Source: Corynebacterium kroppenstedtii (GTDB lineage: Bacteria > Actinomycetota > Actinomycetes > Mycobacteriales > Mycobacteriaceae). From it: a stretch of 64,000 nt of DNA. Shown here one piece after another: positions 1-8,403 of this stretch (position 1 is the stretch's first letter; every line of letters begins with the position of its first letter). The DNA is taken from assembly GCF_016894245.1 (NCBI RefSeq), contig NZ_CP069792.1, positions 2,046,001 to 2,110,000 on the forward strand, given 5' to 3'. Under the pieces are notes generated by a model, which saw only the letters and a program-made list of their open reading frames with translations, ran no database searches and was not told the DNA's origin. The translations under genes and the position numbers were made by a program.

Positions 1-350
1 TCGTCGGACGTTCCGGGTTGCGGCGTGGTGGGCATCGCGTCGAGAGCACGCTCAAACTCTTCGAGATTCTCATAGTCTGCAAGCTCAGTCTGCGAATTGC
101 CGTTGTCATCACTATCAGATTGGCTCGCGGTTGAGGAGGAATCATCCGTGAGCAACACGAGAATACGAGACGGATGCTCCTGTGAGGCTTCATTAGCCGC
201 TGTAATAAACGTTTCGTAATCGTCGTTAATTGACGCGACGATGATCAAAGTGAGCACACGGCCGGTCGTGACTTCGCCACCCGACTCACGGACGGTAACG
301 AGGCGTTTAGAGATGTCGCGGGTTGTTGTATTGGGGAGGTTAATGATCAT
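1..350 (-). CDS. opcA: OpcA, glucose-6-phosphate dehydrogenase assembly protein (N-terminal part, cut by window edge)
   Basis: OpcA is the actinobacterial partner of glucose-6-phosphate dehydrogenase and is needed for its full activity. The visible part is about 116 codons. It begins MIINLPNTTTRDISKRL and continues with a VTTGRVLTLI segment, which matches the conserved OpcA start (N-terminal TTTxxISKxL, then TTGRVLTL). After residue 75 there is an acidic Ser/Asp/Asn-rich stretch that looks like a species-specific linker. The ATG lies 60 bases downstream of the zwf stop, so the gene is the last visible member of tkt-tal-zwf-opcA. The 3' end is outside the window, so full length and integrity cannot be judged. 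Confidence 0.9.
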   Translation of the reverse strand, partial: MIINLPNTTTRDISKRLVTVRESGGEVTTGRVLTLIIVASINDDYETFITAANEASQEHPSRILVLLTDDSSSTASQSDSDDNGNSQTELADYENLEEFERALDAMPTTPQPGTSD

Positions 351-410
351 GCGTCGGTTTTCTCATTCCCTGAAAATGTGCGTGTGATGTGAGGACGAGC
401 GGTGATAGTT

Positions 411-2114
411 TTACGGGCGCCGCCAGGTGCGTCCTGACCGCGAAAGCATACGATCAGCACTTTCAGGGCCCCACGTTCCAGCCGGATAATCGTCAGGACG
501 TCCTCGTTCAGCCCAATATTTGACGATGGGATCAAGGATCTTCCACGAGAGCTCCACCTCTTCATTGGTGGGGAAGAGGCTAGCTTCATCCAAGAGAGCA
601 TCCAGGATCAAACGCTCATAGGCTTCGGGGGATGCCTCAGTAAACGCTTCCGAGTAGGCGAAGTCCATGTTGACGTCACGAACTTCCATCGCGGAACCGG
701 GAACCTTCGAGCCGAAGCGCATCAGAACTCCCTCGTCGGGTTGCACACGAATAACAACCGCGTTGGGGCCAAGAGCAGTCGTCTCATCAGCGTCAAAAGG
801 AAGATAGGGCGCGTCTTTGAACACCAAAGCGATTTCCGTCACTCGTCGGCCCAATCGCTTGCCAGTCCGTAGATAAAATGGCACGCCCGCCCAGCGTCGA
901 GAATTAATCTCCAATGTGCAGGCCGCGTAGGTTTCAGTTTTCGAGTCTTCGGCAAAACCTTCTTCATCGCGAAGGCCACCGACGAATTCAGAGCCCTGCC
1001 ATCCTGCGGTGTACTGGCCCCGGGCTGTCGTTTTAGAGAACGGGGGAACGGCACTGGTGGCTCTCAGGACTTTAATCTTTTCAGTCTGCAGATCGCGGGG
1101 CGTGAAAGCCAGAGGCTCTTCCATGGCGATTAACGCAAGAAGCTGGATGAGGTGGTTCTGGATAACGTCTCGTGCAGCGCCGATGCCATCGTAATAACCA
1201 GCCCGTCCGCCTAGGCCAATGTCTTCTGCCATAGTGATCTGGACGTGGTCGATAAAGGATGCGCTCCACAGGGGCTCAAAGAGCTGATTCGCAAAGCGCA
1301 GCGCCATAATATTCTGAACTGTTTCCTTGCCCAGGTAATGGTCGATACGGAAGACTGAGCGTTCAGGGAAAACGCTGTTGACAATGCGGTTAAGCTCCCG
1401 AGCTGATTCCTCATCATGGCCAAAGGGTTTCTCAATAACCACGCGCCGCCAACCGCCGGCACTATCTTTTGCGAGGCCTGAGCGTTGAAGTTGGTGACAC
1501 ACGTTCGGGAAATAGGCAGGAGGAACAGAGAGATAAAAGGCCCAGTTCCCGGCCGTGCCACGGGTATGGTCGACCTCCGCCAGAGTCTCGGCCAACGCAT
1601 CGAAGCACTCATCTTGGTCAAATGTGCCTTTGACGAAGATCAACCCCTCGGCCAGGCGCTCCCATACCGATCGCCTGAAGGGAGTACGAGATCCCGCGCG
1701 AACGTCGTCATACACCTTTTTAATGAAATCTTCTTTGGTCCAGTCACGACGGCCATATCCCACCAGGGTGAATCCCGCAGGGAGCAGGCCGCGGTTGGCA
1801 AGGTCATATACCGCGGGGAGAAGTTTCTTTCGTGCTAGATCGCCCGTGACACCGAAAATAACGAGCCCACATGGTCCCGCGATCCTGGGCATCCTCTTAT
1901 CCCTGGGATCGCGGAGCGGATTAGCCCAGTCGTCGGGAAAAGCGCTATTGTCCAGCAGATTCTCATTAGACTCCACTGTTACCCGGTTGAGCTGTTCTTC
2001 GGCGGATGGCTCCTGATGAGCCGCAGCATGACCTTGGTTCACGTCGTTCTCGGTTTCTCCTTCTGGGGTGTAGGTCTGCCGGTGCGACGCGGCGGCCGCG
2101 TTGGGATTATTCAC
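411..2114 (-). CDS. zwf: Glucose-6-phosphate 1-dehydrogenase
   Basis: This enzyme oxidises glucose 6-phosphate to 6-phosphogluconolactone with NADP+, the entry step of the oxidative pentose phosphate pathway in the cytoplasm. The 567-residue product has the Rossmann fingerprint FGVTGDLARKK near residue 90 and the active-site segment RIDHYLGKE near residue 260. Its C-terminus, ending in TWRRP, is nearly identical to C. glutamicum Zwf as I recall it. The GTG start used here gives about 40 extra hydrophilic N-terminal residues compared with that protein. No good Shine-Dalgarno precedes it, so a later GTG in the same frame is possible. It lies in the operon between tal (108 bases) and opcA. Confidence 0.96.
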   Translation of the reverse strand: MNNPNAAAASHRQTYTPEGETENDVNQGHAAAHQEPSAEEQLNRVTVESNENLLDNSAFPDDWANPLRDPRDKRMPRIAGPCGLVIFGVTGDLARKKLLPAVYDLANRGLLPAGFTLVGYGRRDWTKEDFIKKVYDDVRAGSRTPFRRSVWERLAEGLIFVKGTFDQDECFDALAETLAEVDHTRGTAGNWAFYLSVPPAYFPNVCHQLQRSGLAKDSAGGWRRVVIEKPFGHDEESARELNRIVNSVFPERSVFRIDHYLGKETVQNIMALRFANQLFEPLWSASFIDHVQITMAEDIGLGGRAGYYDGIGAARDVIQNHLIQLLALIAMEEPLAFTPRDLQTEKIKVLRATSAVPPFSKTTARGQYTAGWQGSEFVGGLRDEEGFAEDSKTETYAACTLEINSRRWAGVPFYLRTGKRLGRRVTEIALVFKDAPYLPFDADETTALGPNAVVIRVQPDEGVLMRFGSKVPGSAMEVRDVNMDFAYSEAFTEASPEAYERLILDALLDEASLFPTNEEVELSWKILDPIVKYWAERGRPDDYPAGTWGPESADRMLSRSGRTWRRP

Positions 2115-2222
2115 GGTCGATTGTCCATGCCTTTCTCATCAGGTCCTTGGTTGACCCCGACTCGGCAGTGTCACCATGCTGGGGGAGCAACAGCTACTTC
2201 CGGTAAACAACTCGCTGAGTGG

Positions 2223-3458
2223 TTAGCTGGATAAGCGGGAATCAATATTGGCGATCAATTCATTCCAACTATCCACAAATTTAGCGACGCCGTCATCCTC
2301 AAGCACATTCACCACGTCAGCGAAATCAATGCCCAATGATTCGAGAGCGTCAAAGTATGCTCGGGCGTCATCTCCTGTGCCCGTGAGCGCATCTCCATGA
2401 ACGCCACCGTTGGACTGAAGAGCGTCCAGAGTCACCTCCGGCATGGTGTTGACGGTGCAAGCACCAGCAAGTTCGGTGACGTACAACGTGGGTGTGTAAT
2501 CAGGGTTCTTGACGCTGGTCGACGCCCATAGCGGTCGCTGCACGTTAGCTCCGGCACTTGCAAGTTTGTGCCAACGCTCAGCTTCTGAGGAAAGATCACC
2601 GTTATTGGCAGCAGCGCTGCTCTCAGCGTCCTCGTCCCCAAAAACCCGGCAGAACGCTTCATAAGCGAGCTGCGCGTTATGGATACCCGCCATTCCCTTG
2701 AGGGTCTCTACATCTCGGGATGCGGATGGGGCGATATCAGCAAGTTTATGGTCGACGGCACCATCAACCCGAGAGACGAAGAAACTAGCTACGGAATGAA
2801 TAGAGGATAGGTCCTTGCCCGACGAGTGGGCGCGTTCAAGACCATCGATGAAAGCCTTGATCACGTCTTTGTATCTCTCCACTGAGAAGATAAGGGTGAC
2901 ATTCACGCTAATTCCTGCGGCGATAGTATCCGTAATCGCTGGTAAAGCTTGTTTTGCCGCAGGAATCTTGATCATCACGTTGGGTTTGCCCACGCGATCC
3001 CACAACTCTTTAGCTTGTTCCACCGTTTTCTCAGGATCGTGCGCATAACGGGGGTCCACCTCGATGGATACCCGTCCGTCTTGGCCCTGCGATGCCTCAT
3101 AAACATCTTTGAAGGCTTCGCACGCGTCGCGGACGTCGTCAATAGCCATGTCAAAAACTGCTTCCGACGCCGAACGACCCTGCGAATTCAGCGTCGCTAA
3201 CTGGTCGTCGTATGCAGTCCCAACGGTCATGGCTTTTGAAAAGATCGCCGGGTTCGTCGTCACGCCGACGATTCCCGCGTCGGCAATGAGCTCGTTCAGG
3301 TTCGCAGATTTCAGACGATCACGAGAAAGATCATCGAGCCACACCGACGTGCCTGCGTCGGCTAGTTGACGGACATTCTCGTTGGCTGAGGAGGGGAGAT
3401 ACTCGGAGGGAAAACTCGAATCGCCTCCCTGCACGTGGGATGCGTTATCAGAGGTCAC
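2223..3458 (-). CDS. tal: Transaldolase
   Basis: Transaldolase moves a dihydroxyacetone unit between sugar phosphates in the non-oxidative pentose phosphate branch. The product (about 411 residues) has the VGVTTNPAIF motif near the N-terminus. PNVMIKIP contains the Schiff-base lysine, and QRPLWASTSVKNP lies near residue 270-300, all typical of the actinobacterial long-form Tal. I chose the GTG at 3458 because AAAGGA sits 7 bases before it; a TTG at 3464 is in frame but too close to that Shine-Dalgarno. The first 35 or so residues are a Ser/Asn-rich extension not present in C. glutamicum Tal as I recall it. The gene follows tkt by 47 bases and is probably cotranscribed with it. Confidence 0.94.
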   Translation of the reverse strand: MTSDNASHVQGGDSSFPSEYLPSSANENVRQLADAGTSVWLDDLSRDRLKSANLNELIADAGIVGVTTNPAIFSKAMTVGTAYDDQLATLNSQGRSASEAVFDMAIDDVRDACEAFKDVYEASQGQDGRVSIEVDPRYAHDPEKTVEQAKELWDRVGKPNVMIKIPAAKQALPAITDTIAAGISVNVTLIFSVERYKDVIKAFIDGLERAHSSGKDLSSIHSVASFFVSRVDGAVDHKLADIAPSASRDVETLKGMAGIHNAQLAYEAFCRVFGDEDAESSAAANNGDLSSEAERWHKLASAGANVQRPLWASTSVKNPDYTPTLYVTELAGACTVNTMPEVTLDALQSNGGVHGDALTGTGDDARAYFDALESLGIDFADVVNVLEDDGVAKFVDSWNELIANIDSRLSS

Positions 3459-3505
3459 GATCAAATCCTTTCATCACGTAACGCGCAAATATGACGTAGA
3501 TGGTC

Positions 3506-5683
3506 TTAGTTCTCTACAACAGAGGTGGCAGCATCGACGACGGCGTCGACAGTAAAGCCGAACTTTTCAAAGAGCTCACTGGCAGCAGCTGATGCTCCGA
3601 AGTGTTCAAGGCTGACGGCTTTACCTTGCGAGCCGAGAAGCTGATACCACGGCATTGCGATGCCCGCCTCTACTGACACGCGGGCGGTGACGTCGTGAGG
3701 AAGGACTTCCGCCTGATATGACTTGTCTTGCTCCAAGAACCAATCCATACATGGAACGGACACAACACGCGTTGCTACACCGCGAGATTCCAAAACTTTG
3801 GCAGCCTCGACAGCGAGCTGGACTTCCGAACCCGAGGCCATCACGATGACCTGCGGGCGTTCCGCAGACTCACGAACCAGGACATAAGCACCACGGCGGA
3901 CACCGTCCCGAGCGAGTTCCTTGGTTCCCTTCAACACAGGTAAGTTCTGGCGGGACAATGCCAGCGCTTTGGGGCCCGCGGGCGAATCAATCGCTGCACT
4001 CCAGGCGGAGGCAGTCTCATTCGCGTCAGCAGGACGCACGACCGCAAGGCCGGGGATAGCGCGCAGGGCAGCAAGATGTTCCACAGGTTGATGGGTGGGG
4101 CCATCTTCACCCAGCCCGATCGAGTCGTGTGTCCACACGTAGTACACGTCGGTCTTCATCAACGCAGCCAAACGTACTGCAGGGCGCATGTAGTCGGAGA
4201 AGACCATGAAAGTGCCGCCATAGGGGCGCGTCGGCCCGTGGAGAGCAATTCCGTTGAGAATAGAACCCATCGCATGCTCACGAATACCGAAGTGAAGCAC
4301 CCGGCCATAGGGTTGTGCATTCCATGAATCAGTAGAGATGGTGGACGGGCCGAACGAATCCGCATCCTTGATAGTTGTGTTATTCGATCCGGCTAGGTCG
4401 GCAGAACCTCCCCACAGCTCCGGTAGGGTCGCACCCAGCGACTGAAGAGTGACCTCCGAGGCTTTCCTCGTCGCGATTCCGGAACCATCAGCCTCCCACT
4501 CGGGCAGATCAGCATCCCAGCCATCAGGAAGTTTCCGGGCATACAGACGATCCAATAGCGCTTTCCGATCCGGATTCTCCGTGGCCCACCGGTCAAAGTC
4601 TGCCGACCAGGCCTCATGAGCGCGGGCACCTCGCTCACGGAGTAACCGCGTATGAGAAAGAACGTCATCAGAGACTCCGAAAGTCTGATCAGGATCGAAA
4701 CCTAAGATGCGCTTAACGGCGGCAACTTCATCATCACCGAGTGCTGCTCCGTGAACAGCTCCGGAATTCATCTTGGTGGGGGACGGGTAACCGATAACGG
4801 TTCGAACGCGGATAAGCGTCGGACGATTGGTTTCGCGCTGGGCTAACGTGATCGCGGCTTCTAGCGCCTGAATATCTTCACCGGACTCGACATTGAGAAC
4901 CTGCCATCCATAGGCTTCATACCGGGCGCAGACGTCTTCATTAAACGCAATCGTCGTATCGTTTTCGATCGATATACGGTTGTCATCCCAAAAAGCGATG
5001 AGGTTGCCGAGTTTCTGCGTCCCTGCAAGTGATGACGCCTCGCTAGTCACGCCTTCTTCCAGGTCACCGTCGGAAGCAATCACATAAATGAAGTGGTCGA
5101 AGAGTGACTGTCCTGCCGGAGCATCAGGGTCAAAAAGCCCCCGCTCACGACGGGCGGCCATGGCCATACCGACGGATGAGGCCAAACCCTGCCCCAGAGG
5201 ACCGGTCGTAATTTCAACCCCTGCCGTATGCCCGTACTCCGGATGGCCGGGAGTCAATGAGCCCCAGGTACGGAGCTGCTTGAGGTCGTCGAGCTCTAGG
5301 CCAAATCCACCCAAGAAGAGCTGGGCGTAAATAGTCATCGAACTATGCCCGCAGGATAAGACGAATCGGTCGCGGCCTACCCAGTCGGGATCCGAGGGAT
5401 CATGGCGCATTGTTCGCTGGAACAAGGTGTAGGCCAGGGGAGCCAAGCTCATCGCAGTGCCGGGGTGACCGGATTTTGCCTTCTGAACAGCATCTGCAGC
5501 TAAGACGCGGACTGTGTCGACGGATCGCGAGTCGATCTCATCCCAGTCTTTTGGGAAAGCTGGTTCCACGGCTCTGCGGATATGGTCGGGAACGAGCTCC
5601 CGAGCTTCTGCATATCGCTTGATGACTGCCGAAGTCTTATCAATCACCTTCTGATCACCTTTCTGTGCGCGTGCCGTAGACAT
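3506..5683 (-). CDS. tkt: Transketolase
   Basis: Transketolase uses thiamine diphosphate to move two-carbon units in the non-oxidative pentose phosphate pathway. The 725-residue product has GHPGTAMSLAPLAY in the N-terminal pyrophosphate domain and the cofactor motif ASDGDLEEG followed by DDNRISI. It also has FGIREHAMG and HDSIGLGEDGPTHQP in the pyrimidine domain and a complete C-terminal domain. About 50 residues precede the conserved SVDTVRVLAADAV block, somewhat more than in C. glutamicum. The ATG is preceded by a weak GGTAA. It is the first gene of tkt-tal-zwf-opcA, so the operon promoter should lie in the 430-base gap shared with ctaB. Confidence 0.97.
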   Translation of the reverse strand: MSTARAQKGDQKVIDKTSAVIKRYAEARELVPDHIRRAVEPAFPKDWDEIDSRSVDTVRVLAADAVQKAKSGHPGTAMSLAPLAYTLFQRTMRHDPSDPDWVGRDRFVLSCGHSSMTIYAQLFLGGFGLELDDLKQLRTWGSLTPGHPEYGHTAGVEITTGPLGQGLASSVGMAMAARRERGLFDPDAPAGQSLFDHFIYVIASDGDLEEGVTSEASSLAGTQKLGNLIAFWDDNRISIENDTTIAFNEDVCARYEAYGWQVLNVESGEDIQALEAAITLAQRETNRPTLIRVRTVIGYPSPTKMNSGAVHGAALGDDEVAAVKRILGFDPDQTFGVSDDVLSHTRLLRERGARAHEAWSADFDRWATENPDRKALLDRLYARKLPDGWDADLPEWEADGSGIATRKASEVTLQSLGATLPELWGGSADLAGSNNTTIKDADSFGPSTISTDSWNAQPYGRVLHFGIREHAMGSILNGIALHGPTRPYGGTFMVFSDYMRPAVRLAALMKTDVYYVWTHDSIGLGEDGPTHQPVEHLAALRAIPGLAVVRPADANETASAWSAAIDSPAGPKALALSRQNLPVLKGTKELARDGVRRGAYVLVRESAERPQVIVMASGSEVQLAVEAAKVLESRGVATRVVSVPCMDWFLEQDKSYQAEVLPHDVTARVSVEAGIAMPWYQLLGSQGKAVSLEHFGASAAASELFEKFGFTVDAVVDAATSVVEN

Positions 5684-6114
5684 GCTTACCGTCTATGTAG
5701 CGACCGCTAAGTTGGTTCCCGCTGAAGCAAAATTCCCGCGGAATAAAACTCCTCGGAGTAAACGAACACCAGTTTAGGCTGAAGTTTCATCGCGGTCTAC
5801 GAGGCTATTCAAAGGGTATCGGCACAGGCTCTCATGCCCGCCTCAGGCACCCTCTTCAGAGGGGCAGCATGGCCTGACGAAACGCGGCGCCTACGAGCCC
5901 CGTCGGGGTCGAGTGTTCACGATGGAATTTCCTCCTCGAGTAAAAATCCCGTGGCAAGTCAACGAATAACATCGTGATTGTTAGACTAGGGCGGTGACTG
6001 TCCTAAATATGGTCATAGCTACGACGCACAGATGCCCATCACCAGTGCCGAGACAAGCATGAACGATCAGTCAGCGATGAGGACTGTCAGCGGACATGGA
6101 GGAAAAAGAGGCAA
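5684..6114. promoter_or_regulatory. Divergent tkt/ctaB control region
   Basis: This 431-base gap must carry the promoters of the leftward tkt operon and rightward ctaB. It contains several hairpin-capable inverted repeats. A nested one has inner arms CCCTCT (5850-5855) and AGAGGG (5858-5863) inside CAGGC/GCCTG arms; another is CCCCG-T-CGGGG near 5897-5910. A TAGACT box at 5982-5987 resembles an actinobacterial -10 element pointing towards ctaB. The tkt promoter could not be placed with confidence. The 3' part also contains two tiny overlapping ORFs, listed separately. Confidence 0.5.
5994..6062 (+). CDS. Possible 22-codon leader ORF upstream of ctaB
   Basis: GTG lies 6 bases after a TAGACT -10-like box, and the ORF encodes [18 protein letters not shown] and four more residues. 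Its TGA overlaps the ATG of the next small ORF (ATGA). The same TAGACTAGGGC context occurs in front of mshC, where it starts a genuine gene, so leaderless translation here is plausible. Nothing is known about the peptide, no homology is claimed, and it may be untranslated. Confidence 0.3.
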   Translation: MTVLNMVIATTHRCPSPVPRQA

Positions 6115-6127
6115 GTGGAGAAGATAA
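6059..6127 (+). CDS. Possible second leader ORF overlapping the ctaB start
   Basis: This 22-codon ORF starts with the ATG that overlaps the stop of the preceding small ORF. It encodes a very basic peptide ending GKRGKWRR. Its TAA at 6125-6127 lies 10 bases inside ctaB in another frame, so ribosomes finishing it would end directly at the ctaB start. The arrangement suggests translational coupling, but this rests only on geometry. Confidence 0.25.
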   Translation: MNDQSAMRTVSGHGGKRGKWRR

Positions 6128-7032
6128 AGGCGTATGTGGCGCTCACGAAGCCACGGGTAATTGAGCTTCTCCTGGTCGCAACGATTCCTGCCATGCTTCA
6201 GGCGGATCGCGGTACTATCCACCTCTGGCTCATCTTGTTAACGCTTGTCGGGGGATGGATGGGAGCTGCCGCTGCCAACTCTTTCAACATGATCGTCGAC
6301 AGTGACATCGACAAGGTTATGAAGAGGACCCAGAACCGTCCCTTGGTGGACGGCCGGCTGACTCTCACGGAAGCCAAGGTTTTTGCCTCATCGATGACTG
6401 TGCTGAGCTTTTTGTTCCTCACATTCTTGTGTCATTCGCTCTTAGCAGCAGTTTTCGTGATGCTGACCATCCTCTTTTATATTTTCGTCTACACGAAATG
6501 GCTCAAGCGCCGGACGTGGCAGAACGTGATTTGGGGCGGGGCAGCAGGATGCATGCCCGTCATTGTGGGCTGGGCCGTTATTGCTGATAACACGTCCAAT
6601 CATTCGGTGGCTGGATGGCTACAAGCCGTCGCGCTATTTATGATCATCTTCTTCTGGACACCGCCGCACACGTGGGCTCTAGGTATGCGATATGAAGAGG
6701 ATTATCGCGGCGCCGGGGTGCCCATGATGCCAGTAGTGAAAACACGAGCTCAGGTTGCGAAACAAATTCTTCTCTATACCTGGCTTACTGTCCTCACATC
6801 CCTCACCCTTATTTTCGCCTCCGGGTGGTTTTACACTCTCACCGCAATCGGGGCAGGGGCATGGTTCATTATCAGCGCCACTCGCCTTTACAAGCGAATC
6901 TCTACTGGTAAACCAGTGAAACCTATTAGGTTATTTATTTTATCGAATAACTACTTGTCGTTGTTGTTCGTTGGTCTCTCCATTGATGCGGTGATCAATT
7001 TACAATCGCTTCACGAAGTTCTTGGTTTTTAA
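6115..7032 (+). CDS. ctaB: Protoheme IX farnesyltransferase (heme O synthase)
   Basis: This membrane prenyltransferase adds a farnesyl group to heme b to make heme O, the precursor of heme A for the aa3 cytochrome oxidase. The 305-residue product begins with [16 protein letters not shown] and carries the aspartate-rich prenyl-diphosphate motif around [15 protein letters not shown] (residues 62-76). A second polar loop has [16 protein letters not shown], and about eight hydrophobic segments are spread through the protein, all family hallmarks. The GTG at 6115 has AAGAGG just upstream, within an A/G-rich GGAGGAAAAAGAGG tract. It faces ctaA, the next enzyme in the pathway, with about 200 bases between their 3' ends. 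Confidence 0.95.
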   Translation: MEKIKAYVALTKPRVIELLLVATIPAMLQADRGTIHLWLILLTLVGGWMGAAAANSFNMIVDSDIDKVMKRTQNRPLVDGRLTLTEAKVFASSMTVLSFLFLTFLCHSLLAAVFVMLTILFYIFVYTKWLKRRTWQNVIWGGAAGCMPVIVGWAVIADNTSNHSVAGWLQAVALFMIIFFWTPPHTWALGMRYEEDYRGAGVPMMPVVKTRAQVAKQILLYTWLTVLTSLTLIFASGWFYTLTAIGAGAWFIISATRLYKRISTGKPVKPIRLFILSNNYLSLLFVGLSIDAVINLQSLHEVLGF

Positions 7033-7106
7033 GATCTGATCACGAAACACAATGATCTATACGACAAATAGAATTCTCGTAGAGCCGTTCGTGTAGACAA
7101 AGCAAA

Positions 7107-7176
7107 GTCCGCCGGGACCCCCGATACACATAAACCAGTGACACCTCCGTGGGGAGGTGGGGATTCCTCGGCGGAC
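7107..7176. other. Structured intergenic element between ctaB and ctaA
   Basis: Outer arms GTCCGCCG (7107-7114) and CGGCGGAC (7169-7176) are perfectly complementary. They enclose an inner hairpin with arms CACCTCC (7142-7148) and GGAGGTG (7153-7159). There is no T-run right after the outer arm, so this is not a textbook terminator. It could be a 3'-end stabilising or processing structure of the convergent ctaB/ctaA transcripts, or a small RNA. Confidence 0.4.
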
Positions 7177-7191
7177 AAGAACATGATCGAC

Positions 7192-7230
7192 GGAAGCCGC
7201 TAGAAAGCGCAGCAGGCTTCCTAAAATCTT
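7192..7230. terminator. Hairpin terminator candidate between ctaB and ctaA
   Basis: Arms GGAAGCC (7192-7198) and GGCTTCC (7215-7221) are complementary and enclose GCTAGAAAGCGCAGCA, which can itself pair GC-rich ends. TAAAATCTTT follows on the plus strand. It is suited to ending the ctaB transcript; the T-run is imperfect. Confidence 0.5.
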
Positions 7231-7234
7231 TAAC

Positions 7235-8278
7235 CTAAATTCTTGGGGCTGCGCGTCGTTTGCCCTGTGCCCACAACACTGCTGTCACAGCACAGATCAC
7301 ACCAGAACCAATAACGTGAAGCGGAACAGTCCACCGGGGAACGCCCAGCCAGTATTGGACGATGCCAACCCCGGCTTGGAGAACAATCAAGACGACCAAC
7401 CATTGTGTCGTCTTCATGATCGCTCGGTCAGCTCGAACAGTGAGAAGCCCGAACAATAAACCTGCCACGAGGCCGAGGTACAGGTACATCGCGTGCGCAT
7501 GCAGGTGCGCCATCAGATCAAGCGGTATTTGGAGCCGTGAATCGGCGGGGACCTCCGAGTCGCCTGCGTGAGGGCCAGCACCCGTCACCATGGTTCCTGT
7601 GATCAGGGTGATCCCCATCGCGATGGACGACATGAGAGCCAGCCAGCGCAAAGGCTGCGGGTACATCACCTGGGCTTTACCGTCGTCGGGTTCGTCGATG
7701 CGAACCCACAGCAAGGCAGCAAGCCATACGAGCACCATCGAGGGTAAAAAGTGCAGGGCAACCATCCACCACGCCAGATCAAGGTGAACGGAGATACCGC
7801 CGATGACCGCCTGGGCTATCACGCCGATTCCTTGGATGAACGCCAAGACGATGATTTCTGAACGCCGTTTGGCACGTGACACCGCGAGAAACGCCAAAAT
7901 GACGAAAATGATCAAAACAAAGGTGAGCGTGCGATTTCCGAATTCTATGAGTTGGTGAACCCATGGGATTGATCCAGATTCTGGAACCAATGATCCCGGT
8001 TGACACTCGGGCCACGTAGGACAACCCAGGCCTGAAGCTGTTACACGAACAATCGAGCCCGTGAATGTGATGCCGATCTGGGCAATTAACAACGCCAACA
8101 CAAACAATCGCTGGCGGGCCGCAGTGCACACTGGGAAGCGGGTCAAACGGGCAAAAGAATAGCAGCCGCGCACGAATCCTCCCGGTGTAGATGGAGGAGT
8201 CGCCGCATCTTCACGGGAGTCGGGACCTAATTGTGTCGGTTCGTCACGCCGAGCATCATTAGTCTGAATTGCACTCAC
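7235..8278 (-). CDS. ctaA: Heme A synthase (COX15/CtaA family)
   Basis: CtaA converts heme O to heme A in the membrane for the terminal oxidase. The product (about 347 residues) has eight hydrophobic segments. After the first there is TGSIVRVTASGLGCPTWPEC, with the conserved cysteine pair of the CtaA first extracellular loop. Histidines in WVHQLIEFGNR and ALHFLPSM probably bind heme. I chose GTG 8278 because GGAG lies 6 bases upstream; an in-frame GTG at 8326 adds 16 residues without a ribosome site. Residues 1-45 are a hydrophilic cytoplasmic extension. The gene is convergent with ctaB. Confidence 0.92.
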   Translation of the reverse strand: MSAIQTNDARRDEPTQLGPDSREDAATPPSTPGGFVRGCYSFARLTRFPVCTAARQRLFVLALLIAQIGITFTGSIVRVTASGLGCPTWPECQPGSLVPESGSIPWVHQLIEFGNRTLTFVLIIFVILAFLAVSRAKRRSEIIVLAFIQGIGVIAQAVIGGISVHLDLAWWMVALHFLPSMVLVWLAALLWVRIDEPDDGKAQVMYPQPLRWLALMSSIAMGITLITGTMVTGAGPHAGDSEVPADSRLQIPLDLMAHLHAHAMYLYLGLVAGLLFGLLTVRADRAIMKTTQWLVVLIVLQAGVGIVQYWLGVPRWTVPLHVIGSGVICAVTAVLWAQGKRRAAPRI

Positions 8279-8403
8279 GATTCTCCAGCCTACAGCCCGC
8301 ACAGCGAACACCACGATCGCACACACGTGGGGTTATTCACGAAAATGCTTACGCGGAGTTGGAGGCCTCTGATGTCCCCGATCTCACCGACGACGGCGAC
8401 GCT

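Noticed and set aside
1485..2016. Plus-strand open frames opposite zwf
   Set aside because: They are antisense shadows of the strongly conserved zwf coding frame, with no start signals or protein family features.
8279..8326. Longer ctaA with 16 more residues
   Set aside because: The upstream GTG lacks a ribosome site, whereas the GTG at 8278 has GGAG at good spacing.
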